28,798 bases of DNA. Origin: an uncultured Collinsella sp. GTDB lineage: Bacteria; Actinomycetota; Coriobacteriia; Coriobacteriales; Coriobacteriaceae. The notes beneath the pieces are model-generated. The model did no database searches, was not told where the DNA came from, and was given only the letters and a program-made list of their open reading frames with translations. A program made the translations under genes and the position numbers. Where the stretch lies: the NCBI GenBank assembly GCA_900541015.1, contig UQIB01000028.1:1-28798 (forward strand), written 5' to 3'. This document shows positions 13,711-21,681 of this stretch, one piece after another. Every line of letters begins with the position of its first letter. Within the stretch, counting starts at the first letter, position 1.

Positions 13711-16182
13711 ATGCGGCATGTGCATATTCATGTGACGGGCATTGTGCAGGGCGTTGGCATGCGACCGTTTGTGTATCGCGAGGCCATGGCACATGGCATT
13801 TGTGGATGGGTGCTCAATGCGGGCGACGGCGTGCATATCGAGGCGCACGCTTTGGCCGATGCGCTCGATGCTTTTGTTGCCGCGCTTTCTGAGCATGCGC
13901 CTGCGGCAGCTCGCGTTGAGCGAGTCGATATTGCGGATTTGGAGCCTGGCGGCTGGAGCGCTGCCGATGAGCAGGGCTTTCACATTGTGGCGTCGCAGGA
14001 CCAGACCGCGCACACGACGCTCGTCTCGCCCGATATCGCCACCTGTGACGATTGCCTGCGCGAGTTGTTCGATCCCGCCGACCGACGCTATCACTACCCC
14101 TTTATCAACTGCACTAACTGCGGCCCACGCTTTACCATCATCCGATCGCTGCCTTATGACCGAGCGGCCACGTCGATGGATTGTTTTCCCATGTGTCCCA
14201 AGTGCGCTGCGGAGTATGTCGACCCACTCGACCGGCGTTTTCACGCGCAGCCCGATGCCTGCTTTGATTGCGGGCCGCATATTACGTGGCGCGAGGCTGT
14301 AAACGGCAATGCGTGCGGGAATTCGTCCGCGACACCGGCCGTCGGCACCACACGCGAGGCCAGCGACGCTATCATCGAGCGCTGCGTTGAGCTGCTGGCC
14401 AGCGGTGGCATCGTCGCCATCAAGGGCCTGGGCGGATTCCATCTAGCCTGTGACGCTGCCAACGAGCAGGCGGTGGCCGAGTTGCGCCGTCGCAAACGCC
14501 GCAGCAACAAACCACTTGCCGTCATGGTACGTAGTCTTGCTGATACCGAGCGCCTGTGTCATATCGACGATGCTGAACGCGATCTGCTCGCCGGCAGTAT
14601 CCGCCCCATCGTGCTGCTGCGCCGGCGCACTGTTAGCGAGGACAACGACGGTTCCCCCGACATCCTCGCCCTCGCGCCATCTGTCGCGCACGACCTGCCC
14701 GAGCTCGGCGTCATGCTTCCCTATACGCCGCTTCAACATCTGTTGCTTGCCGCGGCAGAAGTCTGCGGTATGCACGCGCTCGTCATGACCAGCGGAAACC
14801 TGAGCGAAGAACCCATCGAGACCGACGACGACCTTGCCTGGGAACACCTCGTTGCCGCCGGCATCGCCGACGCGTTGCTCGGTAACGACCGCGCGATTCT
14901 CTCGCGCTATGACGATTCCGTGGTGCGCATGGTCGACGGCGCCGTTATGCCCGTGCGCCGCGCTCGGGGATATGCACCCCAGCCGCTGCCGTTGCCGGCG
15001 CTCGACGGCGCTCCGTCCTGCGTGCTCGCCTGCGGGCCACAACAAAAGGCCACGATTGCGCTCACACGTGAAGGGACGAACGGCGAGGCGCCCTGTTTTG
15101 TGTCGCAGCATATCGGCGATGTTGAAAACGGCGGGACCTTCGATGCCTGGAACGCCGCGCGCACGCGCTTGGAAGATCTCTTTGATTTGGCGCCCGCCGC
15201 CTTGGCCTGCGATGTACACCCCAGCTATCTATCGGGCCAGTGGGCGCGCGAGCAGGCGCGAAAATGCAATCTGCCGCTCGTCGAGGTGCAGCACCATCAT
15301 GCGCATATCGCGAGCGTAATGGCCGAGGCCATCGCCGCGGGCCAGCTTACAACCGACGCGCGCGTCCTTGGCATCGCCTTTGACGGCACCGGCGCCGGCA
15401 CCGATGGGACCATTTGGGGCGGCGAGTTTCTTGTTGCCAGCCTTGGCGGCTTTGAACGCGCCGCGCATTTGCGCACCTGGGCGCTCCCCGGCGGGGCGGC
15501 CTCCGTGCGCGACGCCCGCCGCAACGCCTTTGCCCTGCTCAGTGAGCTCGGCCTGCTCGAGCACCCAGGTGCCGCTCGGCTTTTGGACAGCCTCGACGAA
15601 CAAACGCGCAGCGTGACAGCCACCATGATCGAGCGCGGCATCAACAGCCCGCGTACCAGCAGCATGGGGCGTCTCTTTGATGCCGCGGCAGCAATTCTGG
15701 GCATCTGCGACAAGGCAACCTACGAGGGCGAACCCGCCATAGAACTCGAAGCCGCCGCCTGGCGCGCGCTCGACAACGAAATCGCCCATTTTCCCGACGA
15801 CAACGCCGGCTATTTCGCATCTGGCCCATCGTGGCTGGACGGCCCCTATGTTCTGGACCAGAAAGCGCTCTTTGAGGCACTTTTGGGAGGAATTGAAGCC
15901 GGAGCGCCCGCCGACAGGCTCGCACTCGATTTCCATGTCGCCGTCGCGCGCTCCTCGGCGCGCATCGCCAGCGATATCTGCGTGCACGAGGGCATCGACA
16001 CCGTCGCGCTCTCGGGCGGCGTGTTCATGAACCGACTTCTGCTTCAGCTTCTCACCCGCGAGCTCAAAAGCGCAGGCTTTACTGTCCTTGTCCCCCACAC
16101 CGTACCCGTCAATGACGGCTGCATCGCCTACGGTCAGGCAGCAGTCGCACGCACTCGCCTCGCACAGGTCGCGCCACAATAG
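13711..16182 (+). CDS. hypF: [NiFe]-hydrogenase maturation carbamoyltransferase HypF
   Basis: This 823-residue enzyme converts carbamoyl phosphate and ATP to a carbamoyl group passed to the HypE C-terminal cysteine, source of the cyanide ligands. The four usual domains are in order: acylphosphatase (1-90; HVTGIVQGVGMRPFVYR, GWVLNAGDGV), two zinc-finger pairs (about 110-190; CDDCLRELF, CTNCGPRF, CPKCAAEY, CFDCGPH), a YrdC-like domain (about 210-400; GGIVAIKGLGGFHLACDA, KRRSNKPLAVM), and a Kae1-like domain (about 445-823; metal histidines HHHAH, GIAFDGTGAGTDGTIWGGE, SGGVFMN). The start at 13711 has AGGGG upstream and gives the conventional N terminus. It follows nikR and precedes hypC by 131 bp. 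Confidence 0.97.
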   Translation: MRHVHIHVTGIVQGVGMRPFVYREAMAHGICGWVLNAGDGVHIEAHALADALDAFVAALSEHAPAAARVERVDIADLEPGGWSAADEQGFHIVASQDQTAHTTLVSPDIATCDDCLRELFDPADRRYHYPFINCTNCGPRFTIIRSLPYDRAATSMDCFPMCPKCAAEYVDPLDRRFHAQPDACFDCGPHITWREAVNGNACGNSSATPAVGTTREASDAIIERCVELLASGGIVAIKGLGGFHLACDAANEQAVAELRRRKRRSNKPLAVMVRSLADTERLCHIDDAERDLLAGSIRPIVLLRRRTVSEDNDGSPDILALAPSVAHDLPELGVMLPYTPLQHLLLAAAEVCGMHALVMTSGNLSEEPIETDDDLAWEHLVAAGIADALLGNDRAILSRYDDSVVRMVDGAVMPVRRARGYAPQPLPLPALDGAPSCVLACGPQQKATIALTREGTNGEAPCFVSQHIGDVENGGTFDAWNAARTRLEDLFDLAPAALACDVHPSYLSGQWAREQARKCNLPLVEVQHHHAHIASVMAEAIAAGQLTTDARVLGIAFDGTGAGTDGTIWGGEFLVASLGGFERAAHLRTWALPGGAASVRDARRNAFALLSELGLLEHPGAARLLDSLDEQTRSVTATMIERGINSPRTSSMGRLFDAAAAILGICDKATYEGEPAIELEAAAWRALDNEIAHFPDDNAGYFASGPSWLDGPYVLDQKALFEALLGGIEAGAPADRLALDFHVAVARSSARIASDICVHEGIDTVALSGGVFMNRLLLQLLTRELKSAGFTVLVPHTVPVNDGCIAYGQAAVARTRLAQVAPQ

Positions 16183-16313
16183 GCTGTTCGGCCAGCCCGC
16201 AAGCCGCCGTCTCACAGGTGTAGCGCGTTTGCCCGCAGCGCCCGCGAGCGCTACCATCAACTGATGGATTATTGAGCGCCCGTCCAGCGCAAAGCGTATA
16301 AAAGGGGAACAAT

Positions 16314-16574
16314 ATGTGCCTTGCCGTTCCCGGTAAAGTAGTCAAACGCGACGACGACCTCAAGGCCACCGTCGACATGATGGGCATCGAGCGCCCCGTG
16401 TCGCTGCGACTCGTGCCGACGGCGCAGGTTGGCGACTATATTCTCGTACACGCCGGCTTTGGCATCCAGATTGTCGACGAGCAGGAAGCACAGGAAACGC
16501 TCGAGCTTGTTAATGCCATGTCCGAGCTGGTCGAAGAAGACCAGCTGACCACCAACCCGGCGGAGGCTTACTAG
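16314..16574 (+). CDS. hypC: Hydrogenase assembly chaperone HypC
   Basis: This 86-residue protein carries the Fe(CN)2CO group with HypD and delivers it to the hydrogenase large subunit. It begins MCLAVPGKV, with the essential C2 exposed after Met removal, and has the OB-like beta barrel typical of HypC/HupF (GDYILVHAGFGIQIVDEQEAQETL). Length is normal. AAAAGGGGAAC precedes the ATG. Its stop codon TAG overlaps the GTG start of hypD by 1 nt. The 131-bp gap after hypF may hold its own weak promoter (TTGCCC, 17 bp, TACCAT near 16229-16257). Confidence 0.97.
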   Translation: MCLAVPGKVVKRDDDLKATVDMMGIERPVSLRLVPTAQVGDYILVHAGFGIQIVDEQEAQETLELVNAMSELVEEDQLTTNPAEAY

Positions 16575-17686
16575 TGGCGCCCGAGCAGCCGGCGCGCTCC
16601 GGTATCGATTTCTCGGCATTCCGCGATCCCAAGCTGGCTCGCGAGCTCATCGAGCGCATTCATGAGCTTGTCGGCGACCGCACCATCAACCTTATGGAAG
16701 TCTGCGGCACGCATACCGTGAGCATCGGGCGCTATGGCTTTCGCTCCATTATGCCGGCCGGGCTCAAGCTGCTGAGCGGCCCGGGCTGCCCCGTCTGCGT
16801 CACCGCCAACCGCGACATCGACCACGCAATCGCGCTCGCCAACATAGACGGCGCCATCATCACCACCTTTGGCGACATGATGCGCGTGCCCGGATCATCC
16901 ACCTCGCTCGCTGCGCAAAAGGCGGCGGGGCGCGATATCCGTATCGTCTATTCCCCGCTCGACGCGCTCGACATTGCCGAGCAAAACCCTGATCGCCCGG
17001 TCATTTTTATGGGCGTGGGCTTTGAGACTACGACGCCCACCATCGCCGCCGCCATCTTGGAGGCCGAGGCGCGCGGGCTTTTGAACTTCTCGGTCTATTG
17101 CGCCCACAAGGCCACGCCGCCGGCGTTGCGCGCCATCGCCAACGACCCCGAGACCACCATCGACGGCTTTATCCTGCCGGGCCACGTCGCCACCATCACG
17201 GGCTTGGCCCCCTTTGGCTTTTTGGTCGACGAGTTTAAGACTCCAGGCGTGGTAACGGGATTTGAGCCGGTCGACATCTTGCAGGGTATCTGCATGCTGG
17301 TCCAGATGGTTGTTGAGGGGCAGCCCGCGATTGACAACGCCTACCGCCGTGGCGTCAACGCAGACGGCAATCCCGTGGCGCGCCAGCTGGTCGAGCAGGT
17401 GTTTGAGCCGTGCGATACCACATGGCGCGGGCTGGGGCTGATTGCCAACTCGGGCCTTTCCATCCGCCCCGAGTTCTCGCGCTTTGATGCCCGCGCTCGC
17501 TTTGACGTGCCCGTTGAGGCGACGGTCGAGCCGCGCGGGTGCCGCTGCGGCGACGTGCTGCGCGGGGCCATTGCGCCGAGCAGCTGCCCGCTCTTTGGCC
17601 GCACCTGCACGCCCGAGCACCCCGTCGGCCCGTGCATGGTGAGCTCCGAGGGCAGCTGCGCGGCGTACTACCGCTACCGCGACTAG
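16574..17686 (+). CDS. hypD: Hydrogenase maturation iron-sulphur protein HypD
   Basis: This 370-residue [4Fe-4S] protein is the scaffold on which Fe(CN)2CO is assembled with HypC and HypE. Conserved redox motifs are MEVCGTHT (C44) and GPGCPVC (C72, C75); further signatures are GFETTTPTIA and LPGHVATITG. The C-terminal cluster cysteines appear in GCRCGDVLRG, CPLFGRTCTPEHPVGPCMVSSEGSC. It starts with GTG overlapping the hypC stop, with GGCGGAGG inside hypC as ribosome-binding site, which argues for translational coupling. Confidence 0.97.
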   Translation: MAPEQPARSGIDFSAFRDPKLARELIERIHELVGDRTINLMEVCGTHTVSIGRYGFRSIMPAGLKLLSGPGCPVCVTANRDIDHAIALANIDGAIITTFGDMMRVPGSSTSLAAQKAAGRDIRIVYSPLDALDIAEQNPDRPVIFMGVGFETTTPTIAAAILEAEARGLLNFSVYCAHKATPPALRAIANDPETTIDGFILPGHVATITGLAPFGFLVDEFKTPGVVTGFEPVDILQGICMLVQMVVEGQPAIDNAYRRGVNADGNPVARQLVEQVFEPCDTTWRGLGLIANSGLSIRPEFSRFDARARFDVPVEATVEPRGCRCGDVLRGAIAPSSCPLFGRTCTPEHPVGPCMVSSEGSCAAYYRYRD

Positions 17687-17734
17687 CCCGGGCACACCCG
17701 CACACCGGCACCACCCACGATTGGAGTTTTCGAT

Positions 17735-18769
17735 ATGTCCCATAGCGTTACCGATAGCACCGTCCTGCTGGGCCACGGCTCCGGCGGCCAGATGATGAAA
17801 CGCATCATCGATGAGGTCTTTTTGGATGCCTTTGGGTCGCCCGAGCTGCTCGAAGGCAACGATGCCGGCGTCGCCGCGCTGCCCGCGAGCGGGCGCATCG
17901 CCATGTCGACCGACAGCTTTGTAGTCTCGCCGCAGTTCTTCCCCGGTGGCAACATCGGCCGCCTCGCCGTGTGCGGAACCGTCAACGACGTCGCGACCTC
18001 GGGCGCCAACGTGCGCTACCTGTCGTGCGGCTTTATCCTCGAAGAGGGCTATCCCATGGATAGGCTCCGCCAGATTGTGCAGACGATGGCCGAGACGGCG
18101 CACGAGGCGGGCGTGTCCATAATCACGGGCGACACCAAGGTGGTCGAGCGCGGCGGGGCCGACGGCGTCTATATCAATACCGCCGGCGTGGGCGAGGTGC
18201 CTGCGGGCGTGGCGCTCAGCGGCGCAAACTGCCAGCCCGGCGATGTCATCCTGGTCTCGGGTACACTGGGCGACCACGGCATCGCTATCATGAGCCAACG
18301 CGAGGGTCTGGCGTTTTCGAGCACCATCGAAAGCGACGCCGCGCCGCTCAACCACCTGATTGCCGATGTGCTTTCCGCAGCACCCGACACACGCTGCTTC
18401 CGCGACCCCACGCGCGGTGGCCTGGCCTCGACGCTCAACGAGTTTGCGCAGGCCGGCGGCGTTGCCATGGAGATCGACGAGGATGCCGTGCCCGTGCGTC
18501 CCGACGTGCAGGCCGCCTGCGAGATGCTCGGCTACGATGTGCTGCAGGTGGCAAACGAGGGCAAGATGGTTGCCGTCGTGCCGGCCGAGCAAGCCGATGC
18601 CGCGCTGAGCGCCATGCGCGCCGCCCGCTACGGCGAGAATGCCGCCATCATCGGCCGCGTGCTGCCACTTGCCGAGGGCGCCCATCCCGCCGTGCGCGTG
18701 CGCACCGGCTGGGGCTCGACCCGCATCCTCGACATGCTCGTAGGAGAGCAGCTGCCGAGAATTTGCTAA
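17735..18769 (+). CDS. hypE: Carbamoyl dehydratase HypE
   Basis: This 344-residue PurM-like enzyme uses ATP to dehydrate the thiocarboxamide made by HypF on its C-terminal cysteine to a thiocyanate, giving the cyanide for HypD. The protein ends exactly in PRIC, the invariant carrier tail. Other signatures are LLGHGSGGQMMKRII, GRLAVCGTVNDVATSGA, ITGDTKVVERG, DPTRGGLASTLNEFA and GWGSTRILDMLVGEQLPRIC. TTGGAG stands 9 nt before the ATG. It is 48 bp after hypD and closes the hyp block; hypA and hypB do not follow. Confidence 0.98.
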   Translation: MSHSVTDSTVLLGHGSGGQMMKRIIDEVFLDAFGSPELLEGNDAGVAALPASGRIAMSTDSFVVSPQFFPGGNIGRLAVCGTVNDVATSGANVRYLSCGFILEEGYPMDRLRQIVQTMAETAHEAGVSIITGDTKVVERGGADGVYINTAGVGEVPAGVALSGANCQPGDVILVSGTLGDHGIAIMSQREGLAFSSTIESDAAPLNHLIADVLSAAPDTRCFRDPTRGGLASTLNEFAQAGGVAMEIDEDAVPVRPDVQAACEMLGYDVLQVANEGKMVAVVPAEQADAALSAMRAARYGENAAIIGRVLPLAEGAHPAVRVRTGWGSTRILDMLVGEQLPRIC

Positions 18770-18873
18770 CGACAAAGGCTCAGGGCTATTAAAGATATTC
18801 AGATTCCAAACATGCCCGGCACGCATGCCCAGTATCATGGGGTGCGTTTTGAAACCCAATGACGGGAGCTTTC

Positions 18874-19542
18874 ATGGCAGCAGCTTTTTCCCATGTGATT
18901 TTTGATCTGGACGGCACCATCCTCAACACGCTCGAAGACCTGGCGGCCGCCGGCAACCATGCCTGCGAGACGCACGGCTGGCCTACGTTTGCCGTCGACG
19001 AGTACCGCTACAAGGTGGGAAACGGCATGCTCAAGCTGGTTGAGCGCTTTATGCCTGCCGAGTATGCGGGCGACGGCCGTATGTTTGAGCAGACGCTTGC
19101 CGAGTTTAGGGCTTACTACGGCGAGCACAAGGAGGACCACACCGCTCCCTATGCCGGCACGATCGAGCTGCTCGACCGCCTGCGTGCCGCGGGCGTGCAG
19201 CTTGCCGTGCTCACCAACAAGGACCACGTCTCGGCGGCTCCGCTTATCGAAAAGTATTTTGGTTCCGAGCGCTTTGCACTGGTACAGGGCCGTGTCGATG
19301 CGTTTCCGCCTAAGCCCGAAGCACCCGTCACGCTGCATGTGATGGAGGAGCTGGGCGCCGATCCGGCAACCACGCTCTATGTGGGCGATTCCAATGTCGA
19401 TATCCTGACCGGCCACAACGCCGGCCTTAAGAGTGCGGGCGTCAGCTGGGGCTTCCGCGGCCGCGCAGAGCTGGAGGCCGCCGGCGCCGACTACGTGGTG
19501 GACACCCAGAACGAGCTCGCGGCGCTGATTCTGGGAGAGTAA
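18874..19542 (+). CDS. HAD-family phosphatase, phosphoglycolate-phosphatase-like
   Basis: This 222-residue cytoplasmic hydrolase has the HAD motif I FDLDGTILNT (nucleophile D11, acid/base D13), motif II LTNKD, motif III lysine in PKPEAP and motif IV VGDSNVDI. The cap is helical, type C1, placing it with Gph/PpaX-like enzymes that hydrolyse 2-phosphoglycolate or similar small phosphates. The true substrate cannot be told from sequence. The start at 18874 is supported by GGGAGC; another ATG five codons upstream lacks a site. It stands 104 bp after hypE and is probably a separate unit. Confidence 0.9.
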   Translation: MAAAFSHVIFDLDGTILNTLEDLAAAGNHACETHGWPTFAVDEYRYKVGNGMLKLVERFMPAEYAGDGRMFEQTLAEFRAYYGEHKEDHTAPYAGTIELLDRLRAAGVQLAVLTNKDHVSAAPLIEKYFGSERFALVQGRVDAFPPKPEAPVTLHVMEELGADPATTLYVGDSNVDILTGHNAGLKSAGVSWGFRGRAELEAAGADYVVDTQNELAALILGE

Positions 19543-19581
19543 CGAGCGACACTGCTTAACGCAGCTGCGACAATTCTTCCG

Positions 19582-19758
19582 TGCGGAAAGCGCGTCCCGT
19601 TTTGGAGCTCCGGAATGGGATGCGCTTTCCGTTTGAGGCGCGTCGGGGAAGCTGCATCCCGTTTTGGAGCAATAATCCGGGTCGCACTTTCCGCAACCCA
19701 CCCCATCCGGAAACCGCGACCCGGAATTCGGCCAAAAACCGGCTCGCATTTTCCCGAG
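19582..19758. repeat. Element B array 2: three inverted pairs
   Basis: Half-units in plus orientation lie at 19584-19599, 19644-19661 and 19707-19724; minus units lie at 19617-19631, 19677-19693 and 19739-19756. The unit (GGAAASYGCRWCCCG), the number of pairs and the TTCGGCCAAA linker in the third pair match array 1 at 4693-4866. The 484-bp gap from 19543 to 20026 holds only this array, an element C fragment and element A copy 2; no gene is visible. Confidence 0.8.
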
Positions 19759-19778
19759 CATTCGATGCAACGCTGGCG

Positions 19779-19799
19779 CAAGGAGTGTCCCCAACTGCC
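19779..19799. repeat. Element C fragment, exact repeat of 28658-28678
   Basis: A 21-nt stretch containing GGAGTGTCCCCAACTGCC is identical at 28658-28678. It belongs to the group of intergenic repeats with a GTCCCC/GGGGAC core. The following AACGTTCCCAAGTGCC is a degenerate second half. Confidence 0.65.
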
Positions 19800-19855
19800 G
19801 GCAGAAAAGGAACGTTCCCAAGTGCCGCCTTCCCAATGACCACTCCAGCAATGGC

Positions 19856-20023
19856 GACGTCGCAGGTAGAGGACGGACAGCGAAAACGCCCCTAAGCGAG
19901 CAAGGTGACGTGAAATGAAAGGGCGCTGACCTTCTGGTCGCGCCCTTGAAATTGAACGTCAGATTGCCGCTTAGGGGCGTTTGCAGCGTCGAGCAGTTGC
20001 GGCGTTTGGTAAAACGCCGCAAC
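19856..20023 (-). repeat. Structured repeat element A, copy 2 (complete)
   Basis: The element ends 3 bp from the stop codon of the minus-strand lipoprotein gene. Conserved flank 19856-19883 (GCAGGTAGAGGACGGACAGC core). Stems in plus coordinates: 14-bp perfect 19884-19897/19969-19982 (AAACGCCCCTAAGC); 19907-19911/19956-19960; 19919-19926 plus 19928-19931 with 19936-19939 plus 19940-19947 (T19927 bulged, loop TTCT); 12-bp hairpin 19996-20007/20012-20023 (GTTGCGGCGTTT, loop GGTA). Joints CAAGGT, AGATTG and GCAGCGTCGAG are shared with the other copies. Confidence 0.85.
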
Positions 20024-20026
20024 GAA

Positions 20027-20584
20027 CTAGTTCATCATCGCATTCATCATCTCGTTGGTTGCGGAATCGTCAGCAGACCACTCGCCATCGTCATTGGCGG
20101 TGTACTTGAAGGTGACCGTGGTGTCCTTGGTCTTAGCAGCCTTGGTCACATCAACCATGACCTGACCGGCCATCTTGTACAACTCGTCATCGGAAGGCAT
20201 CGAATCGAGCGCGGCGACTTTCTCCTGGTACTGGGTGGCAAAATCCTCAACGATCTGGTTCATGGACTTACAAGTGATGGTGACCTCGGCAGTTGCGGTG
20301 CCCTTGTCCTCGTCGACCGTCACGTCGCCGATCTTGTAGTCAAAGCCCTCGAGATAGCTCTTGGCATACTCCTTGGGATCGATGCCCAGCTGCTCGAACT
20401 CGTCGCCCGAAGCCTCTTCCAGACCGGCGAGGAAATCGTCTCCGCCATTCTTAACCTCATCAAACTGAGTCGTAAGGTCCTTGGTGATGAGCTCCTCGAC
20501 CGAAGGGCCTCCGCAGCCGGAAAGCAGGACCACGCACGCAACCAAGACGGCCATGAGGGGCGCAAGCAGCAGCTTCTTTTTCAT
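20027..20584 (-). CDS. Secreted lipoprotein of unknown function
   Basis: This 185-residue protein has a type II signal peptide: KKK, hydrophobic core, and lipobox LLSGC with lipidation at C24. The mature part is acidic (VEELITKDLTTQFDEVKNGGDDF and so on), with a long helical first half, then beta strands around YKIGDVTVDEDKGTATAEVTITCK, a further helix and strand (DTTVTFKYTANDDGEW) and a Met/Asn-rich end (MMNAMMN). The pattern is typical of small Coriobacteriia/Firmicutes lipoproteins with a duplicated or cystatin-like fold, but I cannot name a family. GGGAGGAACAAC precedes the ATG at 20584; the eight upstream codons of the open frame are not used. It is anchored outside the cytoplasmic membrane. 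Monocistronic, followed at once by element A. Confidence 0.88.
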   Translation of the reverse strand: MKKKLLLAPLMAVLVACVVLLSGCGGPSVEELITKDLTTQFDEVKNGGDDFLAGLEEASGDEFEQLGIDPKEYAKSYLEGFDYKIGDVTVDEDKGTATAEVTITCKSMNQIVEDFATQYQEKVAALDSMPSDDELYKMAGQVMVDVTKAAKTKDTTVTFKYTANDDGEWSADDSATNEMMNAMMN

Positions 20585-20763
20585 GTTGTTCCTCCCAATG
20601 AGCGGCACCGCGCTTCCCGGACACGGCGCACGTTGTAATAAGGTAGGCCCATACTATCAACTAATGAACACCCTCGGCAGTACGAAGGCGCGGTCGGTTC
20701 GTTTTAGCATCCGAACGGTCTGTAGACTTGCCCAACGCGCAATAAAACGTATGCACCCGGTCT

Positions 20764-20797
20764 AATAAAAAGGGTGGCCGGACAATCCAACCACCCT
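20764..20797 (-). terminator. Intrinsic terminator of the EIIA-Glc gene
   Basis: On the minus strand AGGGTGG (20797-20791) pairs with CCACCCT (20777-20771), extended by an inner GG/CC, and is followed by TTTTATTAG. It starts 25 bp past the stop codon at 20822. Confidence 0.85.
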
Positions 20798-20821
20798 AAA
20801 ACATCCTCTGGACGTTACAAC

Positions 20822-21358
20822 TTACTTGCGGACGACCTTGACGATGGCATCGCCGGCGGCGACGGCGGACTCAGCCTCGACGGCGAGCTCGACATCGGCA
20901 AACTCGGCGGTGTTGGACACGGCCACGACGACGCAGTCCTTGTAACCGGCAGCGGCGATCTTGGCGCGATCGATCTTGAGCATGGGCTGGCCAGCCTTGA
21001 CGACATCGTCGGCCTTGACGAAGCCCTCGAAGCCGTCGCCGTTCATGTTGACGGTATCGACGCCAACGTGCACCAGGACCTCGATGCCGCTATCGGACTG
21101 CAGGCCCACGGCGTGACCCATGGTGACGGTCACCTTGCCGTCGCAGGGAGCATAGACCAGGTCATCCTCGGGCCACACGGCGCAGCCCTTGCCCAGAACC
21201 TCGCCACCAAAGACGGGATCGGGAACGTCAGCCATCTTGATGACCTTGCCCTTGACAGGCGAGCACAGCACGTCGGCGCCGGCAGAAGCAGAGATGGAGG
21301 CCGGAGCAGCAGCAGCCGCGGGTTCAGCCTTCTTCTTGAACATATCAAACAGACCCAT
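20822..21358 (-). CDS. crr: PTS system glucose-type IIA component
   Basis: This 178-residue phosphocarrier takes phosphate from HPr and passes it to an EIIB domain. Residues 1-28 are an Ala-rich linker-like N terminus; the IIA-Glc domain fills 30-178. The phosphorylated histidine is H97 in IEVLVHVGVDTVNMNG, with partner H82 in GHAVGLQSDSG; LCSPVKGKVI and GEVLGKGCAVWPEDD are family signatures. It stands alone, without EIIBC, HPr or EI genes, so it may serve several permeases and, as in other bacteria, regulation. GAGGAGAAAACGT precedes the ATG at 21358. The divergent neighbour is an RpiR-type sugar-phosphate regulator. Confidence 0.95.
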   Translation of the reverse strand: MGLFDMFKKKAEPAAAAAPASISASAGADVLCSPVKGKVIKMADVPDPVFGGEVLGKGCAVWPEDDLVYAPCDGKVTVTMGHAVGLQSDSGIEVLVHVGVDTVNMNGDGFEGFVKADDVVKAGQPMLKIDRAKIAAAGYKDCVVVAVSNTAEFADVELAVEAESAVAAGDAIVKVVRK

Positions 21359-21407
21359 ACGTTTTCTCCTCTTGATTAAGCGCAACGTTATGCGCATGCC
21401 TATGGTG

Positions 21408-21436
21408 ATTATAGTGCCAAATGGTCAAATTGCTAA
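21408..21436 (-). promoter_or_regulatory. Promoter of the EIIA-Glc gene
   Basis: On the minus strand TTAGCA (21431-21436) and a perfect TATAAT (21408-21413) are 17 bp apart, 50 bp before the ATG. The rest of the 323-bp divergent interval to 21682 holds GC-rich sequence with a GGGCGCG/CGCGCCC pair and an element C half-copy; no gene is visible. Confidence 0.7.
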
Positions 21437-21628
21437 GGTGAGGGCGCGAATCGAGAGCCCTTCCCGGTAGCGCTCGTGGAATGAGCATCTCCTTTGCATC
21501 GCGGGTCGATAAGCCGAGTATCGCCTGCGCACGGGACGGACAGAAGCGGGCGCGCCAAACCCGACACTTCTTTTCGCGCCCACGGACCGCCGCCCCGCCC
21601 CTGACACTTCCTGATACCGACCGAAACG

Positions 21629-21662
21629 TACCAAAATAAGCCTGTCCCTTTTTGGCAGGCTT
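21629..21662 (+). repeat. Element C half-copy before the RpiR gene
   Basis: Bases 21629-21655 match 13661-13687 at 26 of 27 positions (TACCAAAATAA, then CCTGTCCCTTTTTGG). The left arm of the 13623 hairpin is missing, but AAGCCTG (21638-21644) can pair with CAGGCTT (21656-21662). It ends about 20 nt before the RpiR start, so it lies in the leader of that gene. Confidence 0.6.
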
Positions 21663-21681
21663 GGCGAGTGTGGGAGTTCGC

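Noticed and set aside
16895..18859. 654-codon minus-strand frame opposite hypD and hypE
   Set aside because: It covers two strongly recognised genes and has no motif of its own.
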